A stretch of 9,093 nucleotides of DNA from Chthoniobacterales bacterium (GCA_013697015.1 JACCXL010000367.1:1-9093); one strand, 5' to 3'. Positions 1 to 6,971 are shown, numbered from the stretch's first letter. A program made the numbers and translations. The notes: generated from the letters alone by a model not told the origin.

Positions 1-677
1 GCCTCGAGCCTCTCACGCGCGAAGTCGCTCACTGGCTGATCCTCTTTCTCCAACAGACGGCGACTGCGCTGGAGGAGGGTAATTTTCGCGCCGAGCCGCG
101 AGAACGCCTGTGCTAATTCGCAGCCGATCGGTCCGCCGCCGAGGATGAGCATTGCATCCGGCTTTTCAACCAGTTCATCGAAAATCGTTTCGTTCGTGAA
201 ATAGCGGATGTCGCCTAAACCCTCGATCCGCGGCAATGCCGCCCGTGTTCCGGTAGCGATGACAAAGTTCTTCGCGCGCAGCTTTTGTCCTTCCACAACT
301 ACTTCTTTCGGCGAAACGAAGCTCGCTTCTCCCAGAAATACATCCACGCCGAGTGATTCGAATCGCTCGACAGAATCATGCGGCGCCAATTCCGCTCGCT
401 GCGCGCGCATGGAGGCGAAGATTGTCCCGAACGAATCGCCTGCCTTGGCCCCCTCGATTCCCCATTTCTTCGCGTCGCGAATGCGCTGCAAGAGGCGCGC
501 GGAGCTGATCAGCGCCTTGCTCGGAACGCAGCCGAAGTTCAAACAGTCGCCCCCCATTTTGTGCCTTTCGATCAGAGCCACGCGTGCCCCGAGCGCTACC
601 GCGCCGGCAGCGGTCACCAATCCGGCGGTGCCAGCTCCGATGATGACCAGATTGTAAGTCCCCTCGCCTTTTCTCAT
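1..677 (-). CDS. Mercuric-reductase-like FAD/NAD(P) disulfide oxidoreductase, C-terminus cut by window edge
   Basis: The visible 225 residues are the N-terminal half of a class I pyridine nucleotide-disulfide oxidoreductase (lipoamide dehydrogenase, glutathione reductase and mercuric reductase family), a cytoplasmic flavoenzyme moving electrons from NAD(P)H through FAD to an active-site disulfide. Seen directly: the FAD dinucleotide fold VIIGAGTAG (residues 11-19), the redox-disulfide motif GGDCLNFGCVPSK with C45 and C50, the FVIATGTR strand (138-145), and the start of the NAD(P) fold LILGGGPIGCE (177-187). There is no N-terminal heavy-metal-associated domain. The dimerisation domain, and any C-terminal cysteine pair diagnostic of MerA, lie outside the window. 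The ATG shares ATGA with the stop codon of the upstream glycosyltransferase, indicating translational coupling. Family is near certain; substrate is unknown. Its company suggests a role in an arsenosugar-type or metal-stress cluster rather than a classical mer operon, as no merR, merT or merP is seen. Confidence 0.93.
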   Translation of the reverse strand, partial: MRKGEGTYNLVIIGAGTAGLVTAAGAVALGARVALIERHKMGGDCLNFGCVPSKALISSARLLQRIRDAKKWGIEGAKAGDSFGTIFASMRAQRAELAPHDSVERFESLGVDVFLGEASFVSPKEVVVEGQKLRAKNFVIATGTRAALPRIEGLGDIRYFTNETIFDELVEKPDAMLILGGGPIGCELAQAFSRLGAKITLLQRSRRLLEKEDQPVSDFARERLE

Positions 678-1429
678 CGGGGATGTTTCCGCAGAAACAG
701 TCCTCCGCGCTCTCCACGCAAATCACACCGCTGTGACGCGAGCAGATTCCGATCGGCACCCGCGAGATAGCGGCGCGTCAAATTGACGTCGTCGAGCGTC
801 GTCGCGAATGGGCCGCGCCGCTCAAATCGGCGCGCGGAAGAAACTACCGCGGGAAGTAGACTGACGGTCTTCCCGAGTCCGCGCATGCGCCGGGAAAAAT
901 CGAGATCCTCGAACAGTGAAAAATCGCTGTACCCGTGCAACGCGTCGAAACCTTCGCGCCGGACAAAGATTGCCTGGTCGCCAAGATACCAGCCAAAGAA
1001 GCGGCCGCGCCATTTCGCCAGCCAGCAGGTGATCGCGAGAAAGAGCGAGCGCGACTTATATTTGCGCGCGAACGCACCGCCAACAACATCCGGGTCTTTC
1101 ATCACCGCTTTGATTTTTTCGATCGCTCCCAGTGGAAGATTTGTATCCGCGTGGAGAAAGAGAAAAATTGCGCCGGTGGCAACGGAGGCGCCGAGATTCA
1201 TTTGCCGTGCGCGATGCCGTTGTCGACTGCGGATCACCTGGCAACCCGCGCTTTCCGCAACGGCTTTGGTCGCGTCGTCGCTGCTTGCATCCACTACGAT
1301 GACTTCGTCCTCCGCAGGCCCGAGCTGCCTCAGGCAGCGCGCCAGCTCCGCCGCGTCGTGACACGTCGGGATGATAACCGACACCGAGCCTGACGTTCGC
1401 GATTCAGGAGACCGGGTGTCGGAAACCAT
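674..1429 (-). CDS. GT2 glycosyltransferase, TIGR04283-like (rSAM/selenodomain- or arsenosugar-associated)
   Basis: This 251-residue cytoplasmic protein has a GT-A glycosyltransferase family 2 fold. Seen: the opening strand VSVIIPT (16-22), EVIVVDASSDD (42-52) with the nucleotide-sugar-binding aspartate D47, RARQMNLGA (73-81), the metal-binding FLHADT (91-96), GGAF (117-120), GDQAIFVRR (150-158), the acceptor-side FEDLDFSRR (173-181) and SSARRFERRG (197-206). RGRARQMN, LHADT, GDQ and SARR.ERRG together are what I remember of TIGR04283, first named for linkage to radical SAM/selenodomain proteins and later labelled arsenosugar biosynthesis. No transmembrane tail is visible, so it is not a typical dolichol-type GT2. 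The gene lies 77 bp after the DUF547 gene and overlaps the downstream oxidoreductase by 4 bp. No Shine-Dalgarno precedes the ATG, but the GT2 fold begins at residue 16, so the start is reasonable. The donor and acceptor sugars are inferred from the family name only. Confidence 0.88.
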   Translation of the reverse strand: MVSDTRSPESRTSGSVSVIIPTCHDAAELARCLRQLGPAEDEVIVVDASSDDATKAVAESAGCQVIRSRQRHRARQMNLGASVATGAIFLFLHADTNLPLGAIEKIKAVMKDPDVVGGAFARKYKSRSLFLAITCWLAKWRGRFFGWYLGDQAIFVRREGFDALHGYSDFSLFEDLDFSRRMRGLGKTVSLLPAVVSSARRFERRGPFATTLDDVNLTRRYLAGADRNLLASQRCDLRGERGGLFLRKHPR

Positions 1430-1506
1430 CAGGCACTAGACACTCGAAAAGTCCGCGCGCCCCATAGATTCAGTTTTCGCGGAGCAGCGCGGTCCAACTG
1501 ATCCAA

Positions 1507-2337
1507 TCAGCTGTTTTTCGAGAGTTTGTCTAACAGCAGCTGAGGCGCCGTGTAGAGACGTCCGTGTCCGCCCTGGTCGTTCAGGCCCCAATTGTATGAC
1601 TTGAACTTCACTTCGTAGCCTGGCTTGCGCAAAAACGCGCGATCTGCCGCCGGAGCATATCGGGCCAGAATCTTCGGCGTCCCGCCCGCTTTATCAAAAT
1701 CTTTCTTGTACCACTTAAAAAGACTCGAAACTTTCACCGCATTTTTGTTGGGATGATACTCGTTGAGGTCGGATCGGCTCAGCCATCGGATATAGGCGTT
1801 ATCGATCTGCCCATCCAGCTCACCGGTCGTGTAGGCGCCGCGGCGCAGTGGTGGACAACTCCTCGCTGCGCAAACCAGAACCGCATGCGCCTTGTAACCA
1901 AGCTGCGGCACCAGCGTACCTTTCTCGATGTCGTTCAGGGAAACTTCTCTTCCACCGATGCGATGCCGTTTCGCGTCAAAGGAATGCTGCAGTGACCAAA
2001 TACTTTCGGTGGGATAATTGCGCAAAATCCATTGCATCGTCGACGCGTTGTAAGCGTTGATTAGTGACGCGGCTTTTTCATTGCCTTCCGCGTTCGCGCC
2101 GCCCGTGGAAAATTCCTTCAGGTAGCTGTCGAGGGCGGCGAGATCTTTCGGATTTTTCGCCCAGGCGCCATATGCCACCAGTCCCTTTTCATCGACATAT
2201 TTTTTCAGCAACCGGTCATAACCGGAATGGTTGATCCCGGCTGGAACATTGACTGGATTTGCCTTCTTTTCCCCCGCCTCGACGCCAACAGCCGCGAGCA
2301 GGTATGCACCTATCAGGAGAGCAAAGAGCTTCTTCAT
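1507..2337 (-). CDS. Secreted DUF547 domain protein
   Basis: This 276-residue protein has a classic Sec signal peptide (basic MKK, hydrophobic residues 4-18, likely cleavage near VEAGE at about 20-22), so it acts in the periplasm or outside the cell. The DUF547 core spans roughly residues 85-215. It shows the family landmarks ASLINAYNASTMQWIL (90-105), VSLNDIEKGTL (132-142), HAVLVCAARSCPPLR (151-165) with C156 and C161, TTGELDGQIDNAYIRWL (170-186) and SSLFKWYKKDF (204-214). The C-terminal YNWGLND (248-254) matches the YDWSLN-type ending of the family. The conserved Cys and His residues resemble a cysteine-peptidase-like core, but no biochemical role is established for most members. From memory, DUF547 genes recur beside TIGR04283 glycosyltransferases, which agrees with the gene order here. 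It is the first gene of the leftward group and diverges from the hydroxylase gene across a 121-bp spacer. Confidence 0.9.
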   Translation of the reverse strand: MKKLFALLIGAYLLAAVGVEAGEKKANPVNVPAGINHSGYDRLLKKYVDEKGLVAYGAWAKNPKDLAALDSYLKEFSTGGANAEGNEKAASLINAYNASTMQWILRNYPTESIWSLQHSFDAKRHRIGGREVSLNDIEKGTLVPQLGYKAHAVLVCAARSCPPLRRGAYTTGELDGQIDNAYIRWLSRSDLNEYHPNKNAVKVSSLFKWYKKDFDKAGGTPKILARYAPAADRAFLRKPGYEVKFKSYNWGLNDQGGHGRLYTAPQLLLDKLSKNS

Positions 2338-2458
2338 GCGATATGATTCGTGCGCAGGCGGGATTCGGACTCATTTAGCTGAGGCGAGCGACCTTTTCCC
2401 TCGAGCGCGTCCTTCCGAAAATCCGCGAATAGTCTACTCTTGCGGACCAAACCAGCCG
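2338..2458. promoter_or_regulatory. Divergent intergenic region, probable promoters for DUF547 and hydroxylase genes
   Basis: These 121 bp separate two divergently transcribed genes and must carry both promoters. On the plus strand a TAGTCTACTCT stretch (2430-2440), 18-28 bp before the hydroxylase ATG, is the best -10-like element, but no good TTGACA-like partner sits 16-18 bp upstream. On the minus strand no convincing -35/-10 pair is visible. The segment 2357-2370 read on the minus strand (GTCCGAATCCCGCC) resembles a tRNA T-loop and 3' T-stem, but the pairing strand is absent. Placement as a regulatory region rests on gene orientation; the individual boxes are weak. Confidence 0.4.
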
Positions 2459-3337
2459 ATGACCATTCCCGATCCCATGCCCGTCCGAAATCCCGTGCTC
2501 GACGCGGCCGGTCCGGTCTTCGTCACGCTTTTCCTGGTCTTGGTTTTCATCCAATGGAAATGGCCGTTGCGGCGGCAACATTTCTCTGTGCTGCACCGGA
2601 TCGTTCGCAATGCAGTGTTGGCCGCGCCATCGCTGGTAGCGTCACGGCTCGTGCTCGTGCCAATTCCGTTCTTCGTCGCGCTCTGGGCGAGCCAGCATCA
2701 CTTCGGCCTCTTTAATCGCATCCCGCTGCCGCTCGTCGCCAGCATTCTTTTCGGCGTCGCGCTCTACGACTATGCCTACTATTGGTGGCACAAAGCGATG
2801 CACCTCGCGCCGTTCTTCTGGCGCTTCCATAATGTGCATCACACCGATCTCGATATGGACGTCAGTACTGCGAGCCGTTTCCACATCGGCGAAGTGCTGC
2901 TCTCAATTTTTTTCCGCGTTGCGGTCGTGGGTCTCCTCGGCTTCGGTGTCTGGACGCTCGCGGTTTACGAATTGTGTTTCAGTGTCGCCAATCAATTCCA
3001 GCATTCCAACTGGCGCTTGCCGCTCCGCCTGGAACGCGTGCTGAACTGCCTCATCGTGACGCCGCGTATGCACGGAACCCATCACTCGATCGTGCAACGC
3101 GAGACCAACTCGAACTGGGGCACCGTCTTTTCGTTTTGGGACAGGTTGCACGGAACTCTGCGCATCGACGTTCCGCAGGATGCTATCACGATCGGCGTCG
3201 CCGCTTATCGCGATGAGCACGATCTGACATTCGGAAAGTTGCTCGCGCTGCCCTTTCGGAAACAACGGCCATGGAGATTGCCCGATGGCGAGATTCCCGA
3301 GCGCGCACCGAGAATCACGTCGGAGATCGCGCCTTGA
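2459..3337 (+). CDS. Fatty acid hydroxylase / sterol desaturase family membrane protein
   Basis: This 292-residue integral membrane di-iron oxygenase belongs to the fatty acid hydroxylase superfamily (PF04116), which uses O2 and an electron donor to hydroxylate or desaturate lipids, sterols or carotenoids. The histidine clusters are seen: WWHKAMH (109-115), FHNVHH (123-128), QHSNW (181-185) and HGTHH (205-209). Hydrophobic segments lie near 18-35, 55-78, 90-108 and 145-172. The C-terminal FSFWDRLHGTL (225-233 region) is also typical, and about 290 residues is the usual length. The ATG at 2459 leaves the first membrane segment intact; an in-frame ATG at 2477 (MPVRNPV) is an alternative. The open frame extends to 2231, but that part lies over the divergent DUF547 gene and is not protein-like. 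There is no strong Shine-Dalgarno. The substrate cannot be told from sequence; a lipid or hopanoid/sterol-like molecule is a guess. Confidence 0.93.
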   Translation: MTIPDPMPVRNPVLDAAGPVFVTLFLVLVFIQWKWPLRRQHFSVLHRIVRNAVLAAPSLVASRLVLVPIPFFVALWASQHHFGLFNRIPLPLVASILFGVALYDYAYYWWHKAMHLAPFFWRFHNVHHTDLDMDVSTASRFHIGEVLLSIFFRVAVVGLLGFGVWTLAVYELCFSVANQFQHSNWRLPLRLERVLNCLIVTPRMHGTHHSIVQRETNSNWGTVFSFWDRLHGTLRIDVPQDAITIGVAAYRDEHDLTFGKLLALPFRKQRPWRLPDGEIPERAPRITSEIAP

Positions 3338-3444
3338 TTATGCGAGTGACGCGACCAGCGCAAATTTGTTAGCTGTCCGTTGGTAATTTCCTGCCAGTCC
3401 TCGGGCCGGGCGCTGTTTGGGATCGCCGCTCTTGTCGCAGGCGG

Positions 3445-3450
3445 TATGCT
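3445..3450 (+). promoter_or_regulatory. Candidate -10 element before the OsmC-family gene
   Basis: TATGCT ends six bases before the ATG at 3457. If it is a sigma70-type -10 box, transcription would start at or next to the start codon, giving a leaderless or nearly leaderless message; no Shine-Dalgarno is present, which fits. No -35 hexamer is found at 16-18 bp spacing: TTGTCG (3432-3437) is too close and TTGGGA (3417-3422) too far. Weak prediction. Confidence 0.25.
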
Positions 3451-3456
3451 ACGTGC

Positions 3457-3942
3457 ATGAACGATCCCATTGCGGGTACCACTCAAGAAACCGAGGCGAT
3501 GCCGGCTGATGTGGTCGTGCGCGGCAAGGCGCACGAATTCCTGCAGGAGATCGTCAGCGGTGCGCACCACTGGGAGGCCGACGAGCCCGTCAGCGTGGGC
3601 GGCACCGATGCAGCCCCGACGCCGTACGATTACCTGCTGGCGGGGCTGGGTGCCTGCACCTCCATGACCGTCGGCTTGTATGCGCGCCGGAAAAAATGGC
3701 CGCTGCAGAATGTCACGGTGTCACTGCGGCACGGACGCATTCACGCGAAGGATTGCGAAGAGTGCGTCACGAAAGAAGGAATGCTCGACAGAATCGACAT
3801 GCAAGTTGAGCTGACCGGCTCATTGACCACGGAGCAACGCGCAAAGCTGATGGAGATCGCCGCGAAATGCCCCGTTCATCGGACGCTCTCATCCGAGATC
3901 GACATCAGGCTCCGCCCTGCGCAGACGTCACCTCCGTCCTGA
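3457..3942 (+). CDS. OsmC-family peroxiredoxin-like protein
   Basis: This small 161-residue cytoplasmic protein belongs to the OsmC/Ohr superfamily, thiol peroxidases that reduce organic hydroperoxides and act as dimers. The two expected redox cysteines are visible: C67 in AGLGACTSMTV (62-72) and C138 in AAKCPVHRTL (135-144). The TPYDYLLAGLGAC helix and CPVHRTL ending point to the YhfA/OsmC-like branch rather than Ohr. An extra CEEC pair (C100, C103) follows HAKD, an arrangement I recall in this branch and in OsmC domains fused to alpha/beta hydrolases; no hydrolase domain is attached here. The start at 3457 gives a 20-residue leader before the beta-strand core. An in-frame ATG at 3499 (M15) is possible but has its GAGG only two bases away. 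The gene stands alone, 119 bp after the hydroxylase and 151 bp before the FIST gene. Confidence 0.93.
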   Translation: MNDPIAGTTQETEAMPADVVVRGKAHEFLQEIVSGAHHWEADEPVSVGGTDAAPTPYDYLLAGLGACTSMTVGLYARRKKWPLQNVTVSLRHGRIHAKDCEECVTKEGMLDRIDMQVELTGSLTTEQRAKLMEIAAKCPVHRTLSSEIDIRLRPAQTSPPS

Positions 3943-4093
3943 TCCACGGCTGCCAGCCAGACCGGATCCCGATCAACGCGTCACTCCTGAGGAAGACGCA
4001 CAGCAGCAACAAACAATTCGGGATCGGTTCGAAAATTTGCCGCGCACAAGGTACGACGTTGCATACGACAACATACCGTCGAGAGTGCGGCCG

Positions 4094-5272
4094 ATGAGTG
4101 CAGTGAAAACGCAAAGCGTTGTTGTCTATACCGCTATAGAGGACAGCAGAGAAGCGGGTCGCTCTTTGGGTGAGCAGATCTCAAAGGGTTTGGGAGGCGA
4201 GGCGCCGGACGCAGTGATCCTATTTGTCTCGCCGAAGTATGACGCCACGCTACTGGTTGAATGTGTGAGCGAGGGGTGCGGCGCAAAACAGATCGTCGGC
4301 TGTTCGTCGGCCGGCGAATTTACGAGCGACACGCACGGGGAAGGGAAGACGTGCGCAGTCGCGATCCGTTCGTCGCACCTTCAGTTCGCAGTTGGCATCG
4401 GCCATGGCATCAGCACTGACCGGCGCAAAGCGGCCGAAGAAATGGTGCGTGATTTTCGCTGCGGCGAAGATGGATCGAACGAATACTGTTCGGCGCTCAT
4501 CCTGACCGATGCGCTCGCCGGCCATGCCGACGAGTTGATTGAAGAGCTGACCTTAAAAACCGGTGGTAGTCACCAGTTCTTCGGCGGCGGCGCCGGCGAC
4601 GACGCGAATTTCCGCCGAACGCAGGTGTTCGCCGGAAAACAGATTGCGAGTGATGCCGCCGTCGCGCTGGAAATCATTTCCGAGAAGCCGATTGGGATAG
4701 GGGTGCGACACGGATGGACTCCGGCAACTGCTCCGATGCGCGTGACCGATTCACGAGGCGCGACCCTCGTTAGTCTGAACGCTTCGCCGATTCTGGACGT
4801 TTTTCACGAACACGCCCGGAGCACGGATCAGACCTTTGATGAAAAAGATCCGATGCCGTTCTTCTTGCACAACATTCTTGGTATCGACACTGGCGATGGC
4901 TTTAAACTGCGGGTCCCACTTACCGTTAATCCGGATGGCTCAGTCGTGTGCGCCGCAGAAATTCCGAACGGCGCCGCGGTCTGCATCATGAGCACCGATT
5001 CTGCCTCGGCACGCGAAGCGGCGGCGAATGCAACCCGCGCTGCGGTCGAGCAATTACACGGGCATCAGCCTGGTGTCGCGATATTCTTCGACTGTGTCGC
5101 CACACGGCTGCGAATGGGCCGGGACTTTGGCAACGAACTGGAAGCCCTCAAGGAGGTTCTCGGGGAGACGCAGTTCGCAGGTTGTAATACGTATGGACAA
5201 GTCGCTAGAACTTCAGGGCAATTCAACGGCTTCCACAACTGCACGGCCGTCGTTTGCGTCCTCCCGGCGTGA
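4094..5272 (+). CDS. FIST domain (FIST_N + FIST_C) sensory protein
   Basis: This 392-residue soluble protein consists essentially of FIST_N (about residues 30-220, PF08495) and FIST_C (about 225-385, PF10442). FIST is a sensory module proposed to bind small ligands, perhaps amino acids, and is usually tied to two-component or cyclic-di-GMP signalling. Seen motifs are VGCSSAGEFT (68-77), QFFGGGAGDDANF (161-173), IGIGVRHGWTPA (200-211), the FFDCVATRLRMG segment (331-342) and FAGCNTYGQVA (361-371), then FHNCTAVV (380-387). No membrane segment or signal peptide is visible, so it acts in the cytoplasm. The ATG at 4094 is preferred over an in-frame ATG at 4037 because GAGAG (4081-4085) lies at a suitable distance and the residues before M20 of the longer form are not FIST-like. 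The downstream hybrid kinase starts inside this gene's last 80 bp, so the two are probably one operon and one signalling unit. Confidence 0.92.
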   Translation: MSAVKTQSVVVYTAIEDSREAGRSLGEQISKGLGGEAPDAVILFVSPKYDATLLVECVSEGCGAKQIVGCSSAGEFTSDTHGEGKTCAVAIRSSHLQFAVGIGHGISTDRRKAAEEMVRDFRCGEDGSNEYCSALILTDALAGHADELIEELTLKTGGSHQFFGGGAGDDANFRRTQVFAGKQIASDAAVALEIISEKPIGIGVRHGWTPATAPMRVTDSRGATLVSLNASPILDVFHEHARSTDQTFDEKDPMPFFLHNILGIDTGDGFKLRVPLTVNPDGSVVCAAEIPNGAAVCIMSTDSASAREAAANATRAAVEQLHGHQPGVAIFFDCVATRLRMGRDFGNELEALKEVLGETQFAGCNTYGQVARTSGQFNGFHNCTAVVCVLPA

Positions 5273-6911
5273 ACGGAAATCCGCTCCCGGTGGGCGTCTG
5301 CTCTTGCTCGTCGCCGCGCTGACGCAGCCGGCGAACCGGCGCACCGCGGTCAGGGCTTTGGCCGAGCATGCCGGCGCGGAAGAGCTGCTCATTCTTATAC
5401 CCGATCGGGAACTCGGTGTTTTGCTTCCGGCGCCAGGATTTCAACAGACGCTTTCGGATCCGAAACGCTGGCGCCAGTTTTTGGATCGATGCGTAGAAAA
5501 AATGTTTTATCAAGGCGAACTCTCTTTCCCGACCGCGGAAACAATCATGAGCGCGACAGGGTTTGCGGCGGACGGCGGATCGGTCGTCGTTTTCCTCGGT
5601 GGAGAGCACCGCATGGATGAAGCGATTGACATCAGCCTGCTCCTCCCCATTGTGGCGGCCGCTTTTGAAGGAGAGCGCCTCGCGGCAGTGCATGAAGCCA
5701 AAACCGCTGTCGCCAAACAGACGGCAACGCAGGCAAAACTGCTGGCTGATTCGCTGGACAAAGCCCGCAACGAACTTAGACAAACGCTCGCTGAAGCGCG
5801 CCGAGCCAATGCTGCCAAAGACCGGTTTCTAGCCGTCTTGAGTCACGAACTTCGCACCCCCTTAAATCCCGTCCTCCTGGCGGCGAGCGCGATGGAGACC
5901 GATCCGAATTTACCCGCGGAGATCCGCGCCGACATCTCGATGATCCGACGCAACGTCGAGTTGGAAGCCAAATTGATCGACGACCTTCTGGACCTGACTC
6001 GCATTGCCAACGGCAAGGTCCAGCTCCAACGCAAGGTTGTAGATGCTCATGAGCTCCTGCGAGAGGCGACCACTGTAATCCAAGCCGACCCGTCGTCCGC
6101 TCAGCCTGAAATCAGGCTTGATCTCGTCGCCACTTCTCATTGCATCGACGGGGATGCGGCGCGGATTCAGCAGGTGTTCTGGAATTTAATTCGCAACGCG
6201 GTCAAATTCACCTCAGCGGAAGGATGCGTGACCGTTCGGACCAATAATCCCAGCTCCGATAAATTGCGTATCGAAGTGATCGACAGCGGCATCGGGATCG
6301 CCCCGGAAGTGCTGCCGAAAATTTTCAATGCTTTCGAGCAAGGCGATCCGGAGATCAATCAGACGTTTGGCGGACTGGGGCTTGGCCTCGCAATCTCGAA
6401 CGCGCTCGTAGAAATGCATGGCGGCACATTACGAGCAGAGAGTGCCGGGTTGGGCAAAGGCGCGTCCTTCATTTTCGAGTTGCCCGTTGTCGAACGCGGC
6501 GCAGAAGCTCTTGAACCAGCTCCTGCTTTGCTGGGCGCATCTAATCTTCGCCGCATTCTGCTCGTGGAAGATCACGCGACGACCGCCGCCTTGATGGTGC
6601 GGTTGCTGCGAAAGCGTGGGCACGAAGTGGTGCTGGCGCACACCAAGGCCGAGGCAATCGCTTTCGGGCTCGGCCAGAAATTCGATCTCGTCATCAGCGA
6701 TCTTGGTCTGCCCGATGGCAACGGCTATGAAGTGATGGAGGCACTCCGATCGAATCCCGGCGTAGTCGGAATCGCTCTCACCGGTTACGGGATGGAAGCT
6801 GACGTCGCCTCGAGTGTGAAAGCCGGCTTCCAGTTTCACCTCACGAAGCCCGTCGACGCGCAAAAGCTATACCAGGCGATCGAGCAGATTGCGACGGCTC
6901 GACGCGCGTAG
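5193..6911 (+). CDS. Soluble hybrid histidine kinase (HisKA-HATPase-REC)
   Basis: This 572-residue cytoplasmic hybrid sensor kinase autophosphorylates on histidine and passes the phosphate to its own receiver. Domain order: a low-complexity S/T/A/R-rich leader (1-32); an unassigned, possibly GAF-like alpha/beta region (about 35-165); a coiled-coil linker (about 165-212); HisKA with SHELRTPLNP, phospho-acceptor H218; HATPase_c with the N box NLIRNAVKFT (331-340), DSGIGI (364-369), IFNAFEQGD (377-385) and GGLGLGLAIS (393-402); and a receiver (453-570) with E459/D460, phospho-acceptor D503 in ISDLGLPDGNGYE, T530 and K552. There is no DNA-binding output or Hpt domain, so a separate partner is expected. 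The frame overlaps the FIST gene by 80 bp with the ATG at 5193. A TTG at 5304, nine bases after GGTGGG (5289-5294), would remove the overlap and is a real alternative. No transmembrane segments: sensing is probably cytoplasmic, likely with the FIST protein. Confidence 0.92.
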   Translation: MDKSLELQGNSTASTTARPSFASSRRERKSAPGGRLLLLVAALTQPANRRTAVRALAEHAGAEELLILIPDRELGVLLPAPGFQQTLSDPKRWRQFLDRCVEKMFYQGELSFPTAETIMSATGFAADGGSVVVFLGGEHRMDEAIDISLLLPIVAAAFEGERLAAVHEAKTAVAKQTATQAKLLADSLDKARNELRQTLAEARRANAAKDRFLAVLSHELRTPLNPVLLAASAMETDPNLPAEIRADISMIRRNVELEAKLIDDLLDLTRIANGKVQLQRKVVDAHELLREATTVIQADPSSAQPEIRLDLVATSHCIDGDAARIQQVFWNLIRNAVKFTSAEGCVTVRTNNPSSDKLRIEVIDSGIGIAPEVLPKIFNAFEQGDPEINQTFGGLGLGLAISNALVEMHGGTLRAESAGLGKGASFIFELPVVERGAEALEPAPALLGASNLRRILLVEDHATTAALMVRLLRKRGHEVVLAHTKAEAIAFGLGQKFDLVISDLGLPDGNGYEVMEALRSNPGVVGIALTGYGMEADVASSVKAGFQFHLTKPVDAQKLYQAIEQIATARRA

Positions 6912-6945
6912 CCTACTTGCTGAGAAACGCTCGGTGGTTTTCCCA

Positions 6946-6962
6946 AGTCGTCGAGAACGACT
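6946..6962. terminator. Small hairpin between convergent genes
   Basis: AGTCGT (6946-6951) and ACGACT (6957-6962) form a perfect 6-bp stem with a 5-base loop in the 60-bp gap between the plus-strand kinase and the minus-strand small secreted-protein gene. Its place between convergent genes suggests a shared terminator, but neither side is followed by a run of T, so it is not a canonical intrinsic terminator. Confidence 0.22.
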
Positions 6963-6971
6963 CGCAAAGCA

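Noticed and set aside
208..657. Plus-strand 149-codon open frame opposite the oxidoreductase
   Set aside because: It is antisense to a gene with clear FAD-enzyme motifs. Its composition (R, S, P, A-rich) is that of a shadow frame in GC-rich DNA.
1..677. Calling the oxidoreductase a true mercuric reductase (merA) in a mer operon
   Set aside because: There is no metal-associated domain, the diagnostic C-terminal cysteines are outside the window, and no mer genes are adjacent.
783..1393. Long plus-strand open frames opposite the glycosyltransferase
   Set aside because: They have no recognisable domains and lie fully antisense to a conserved GT2 gene.
1498..1510. CTGAT-CCA-ATCAG inverted repeat at the DUF547 stop codon
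   Set aside because: The stem is only 5 bp with a 3-base loop, partly inside the coding end, and no T-tract follows on the minus strand. Too weak to call a terminator.
2231..2458. N-terminal extension of the hydroxylase open frame
   Set aside because: It overlaps the 5' end of the divergent DUF547 gene and the spacer, and is not membrane-protein-like. The ATG at 2459 gives a normal family length.
4052..4069. TACGAC direct repeat with 12-bp spacing before the FIST gene
   Set aside because: There are only two 6-bp copies, and the surrounding TTGCCG/TGCATA is a poor promoter match. Chance is likely.
5223..5783. 186-codon minus-strand open frame inside the kinase
   Set aside because: It is a shadow of the kinase coding region, with no start context or family resemblance.
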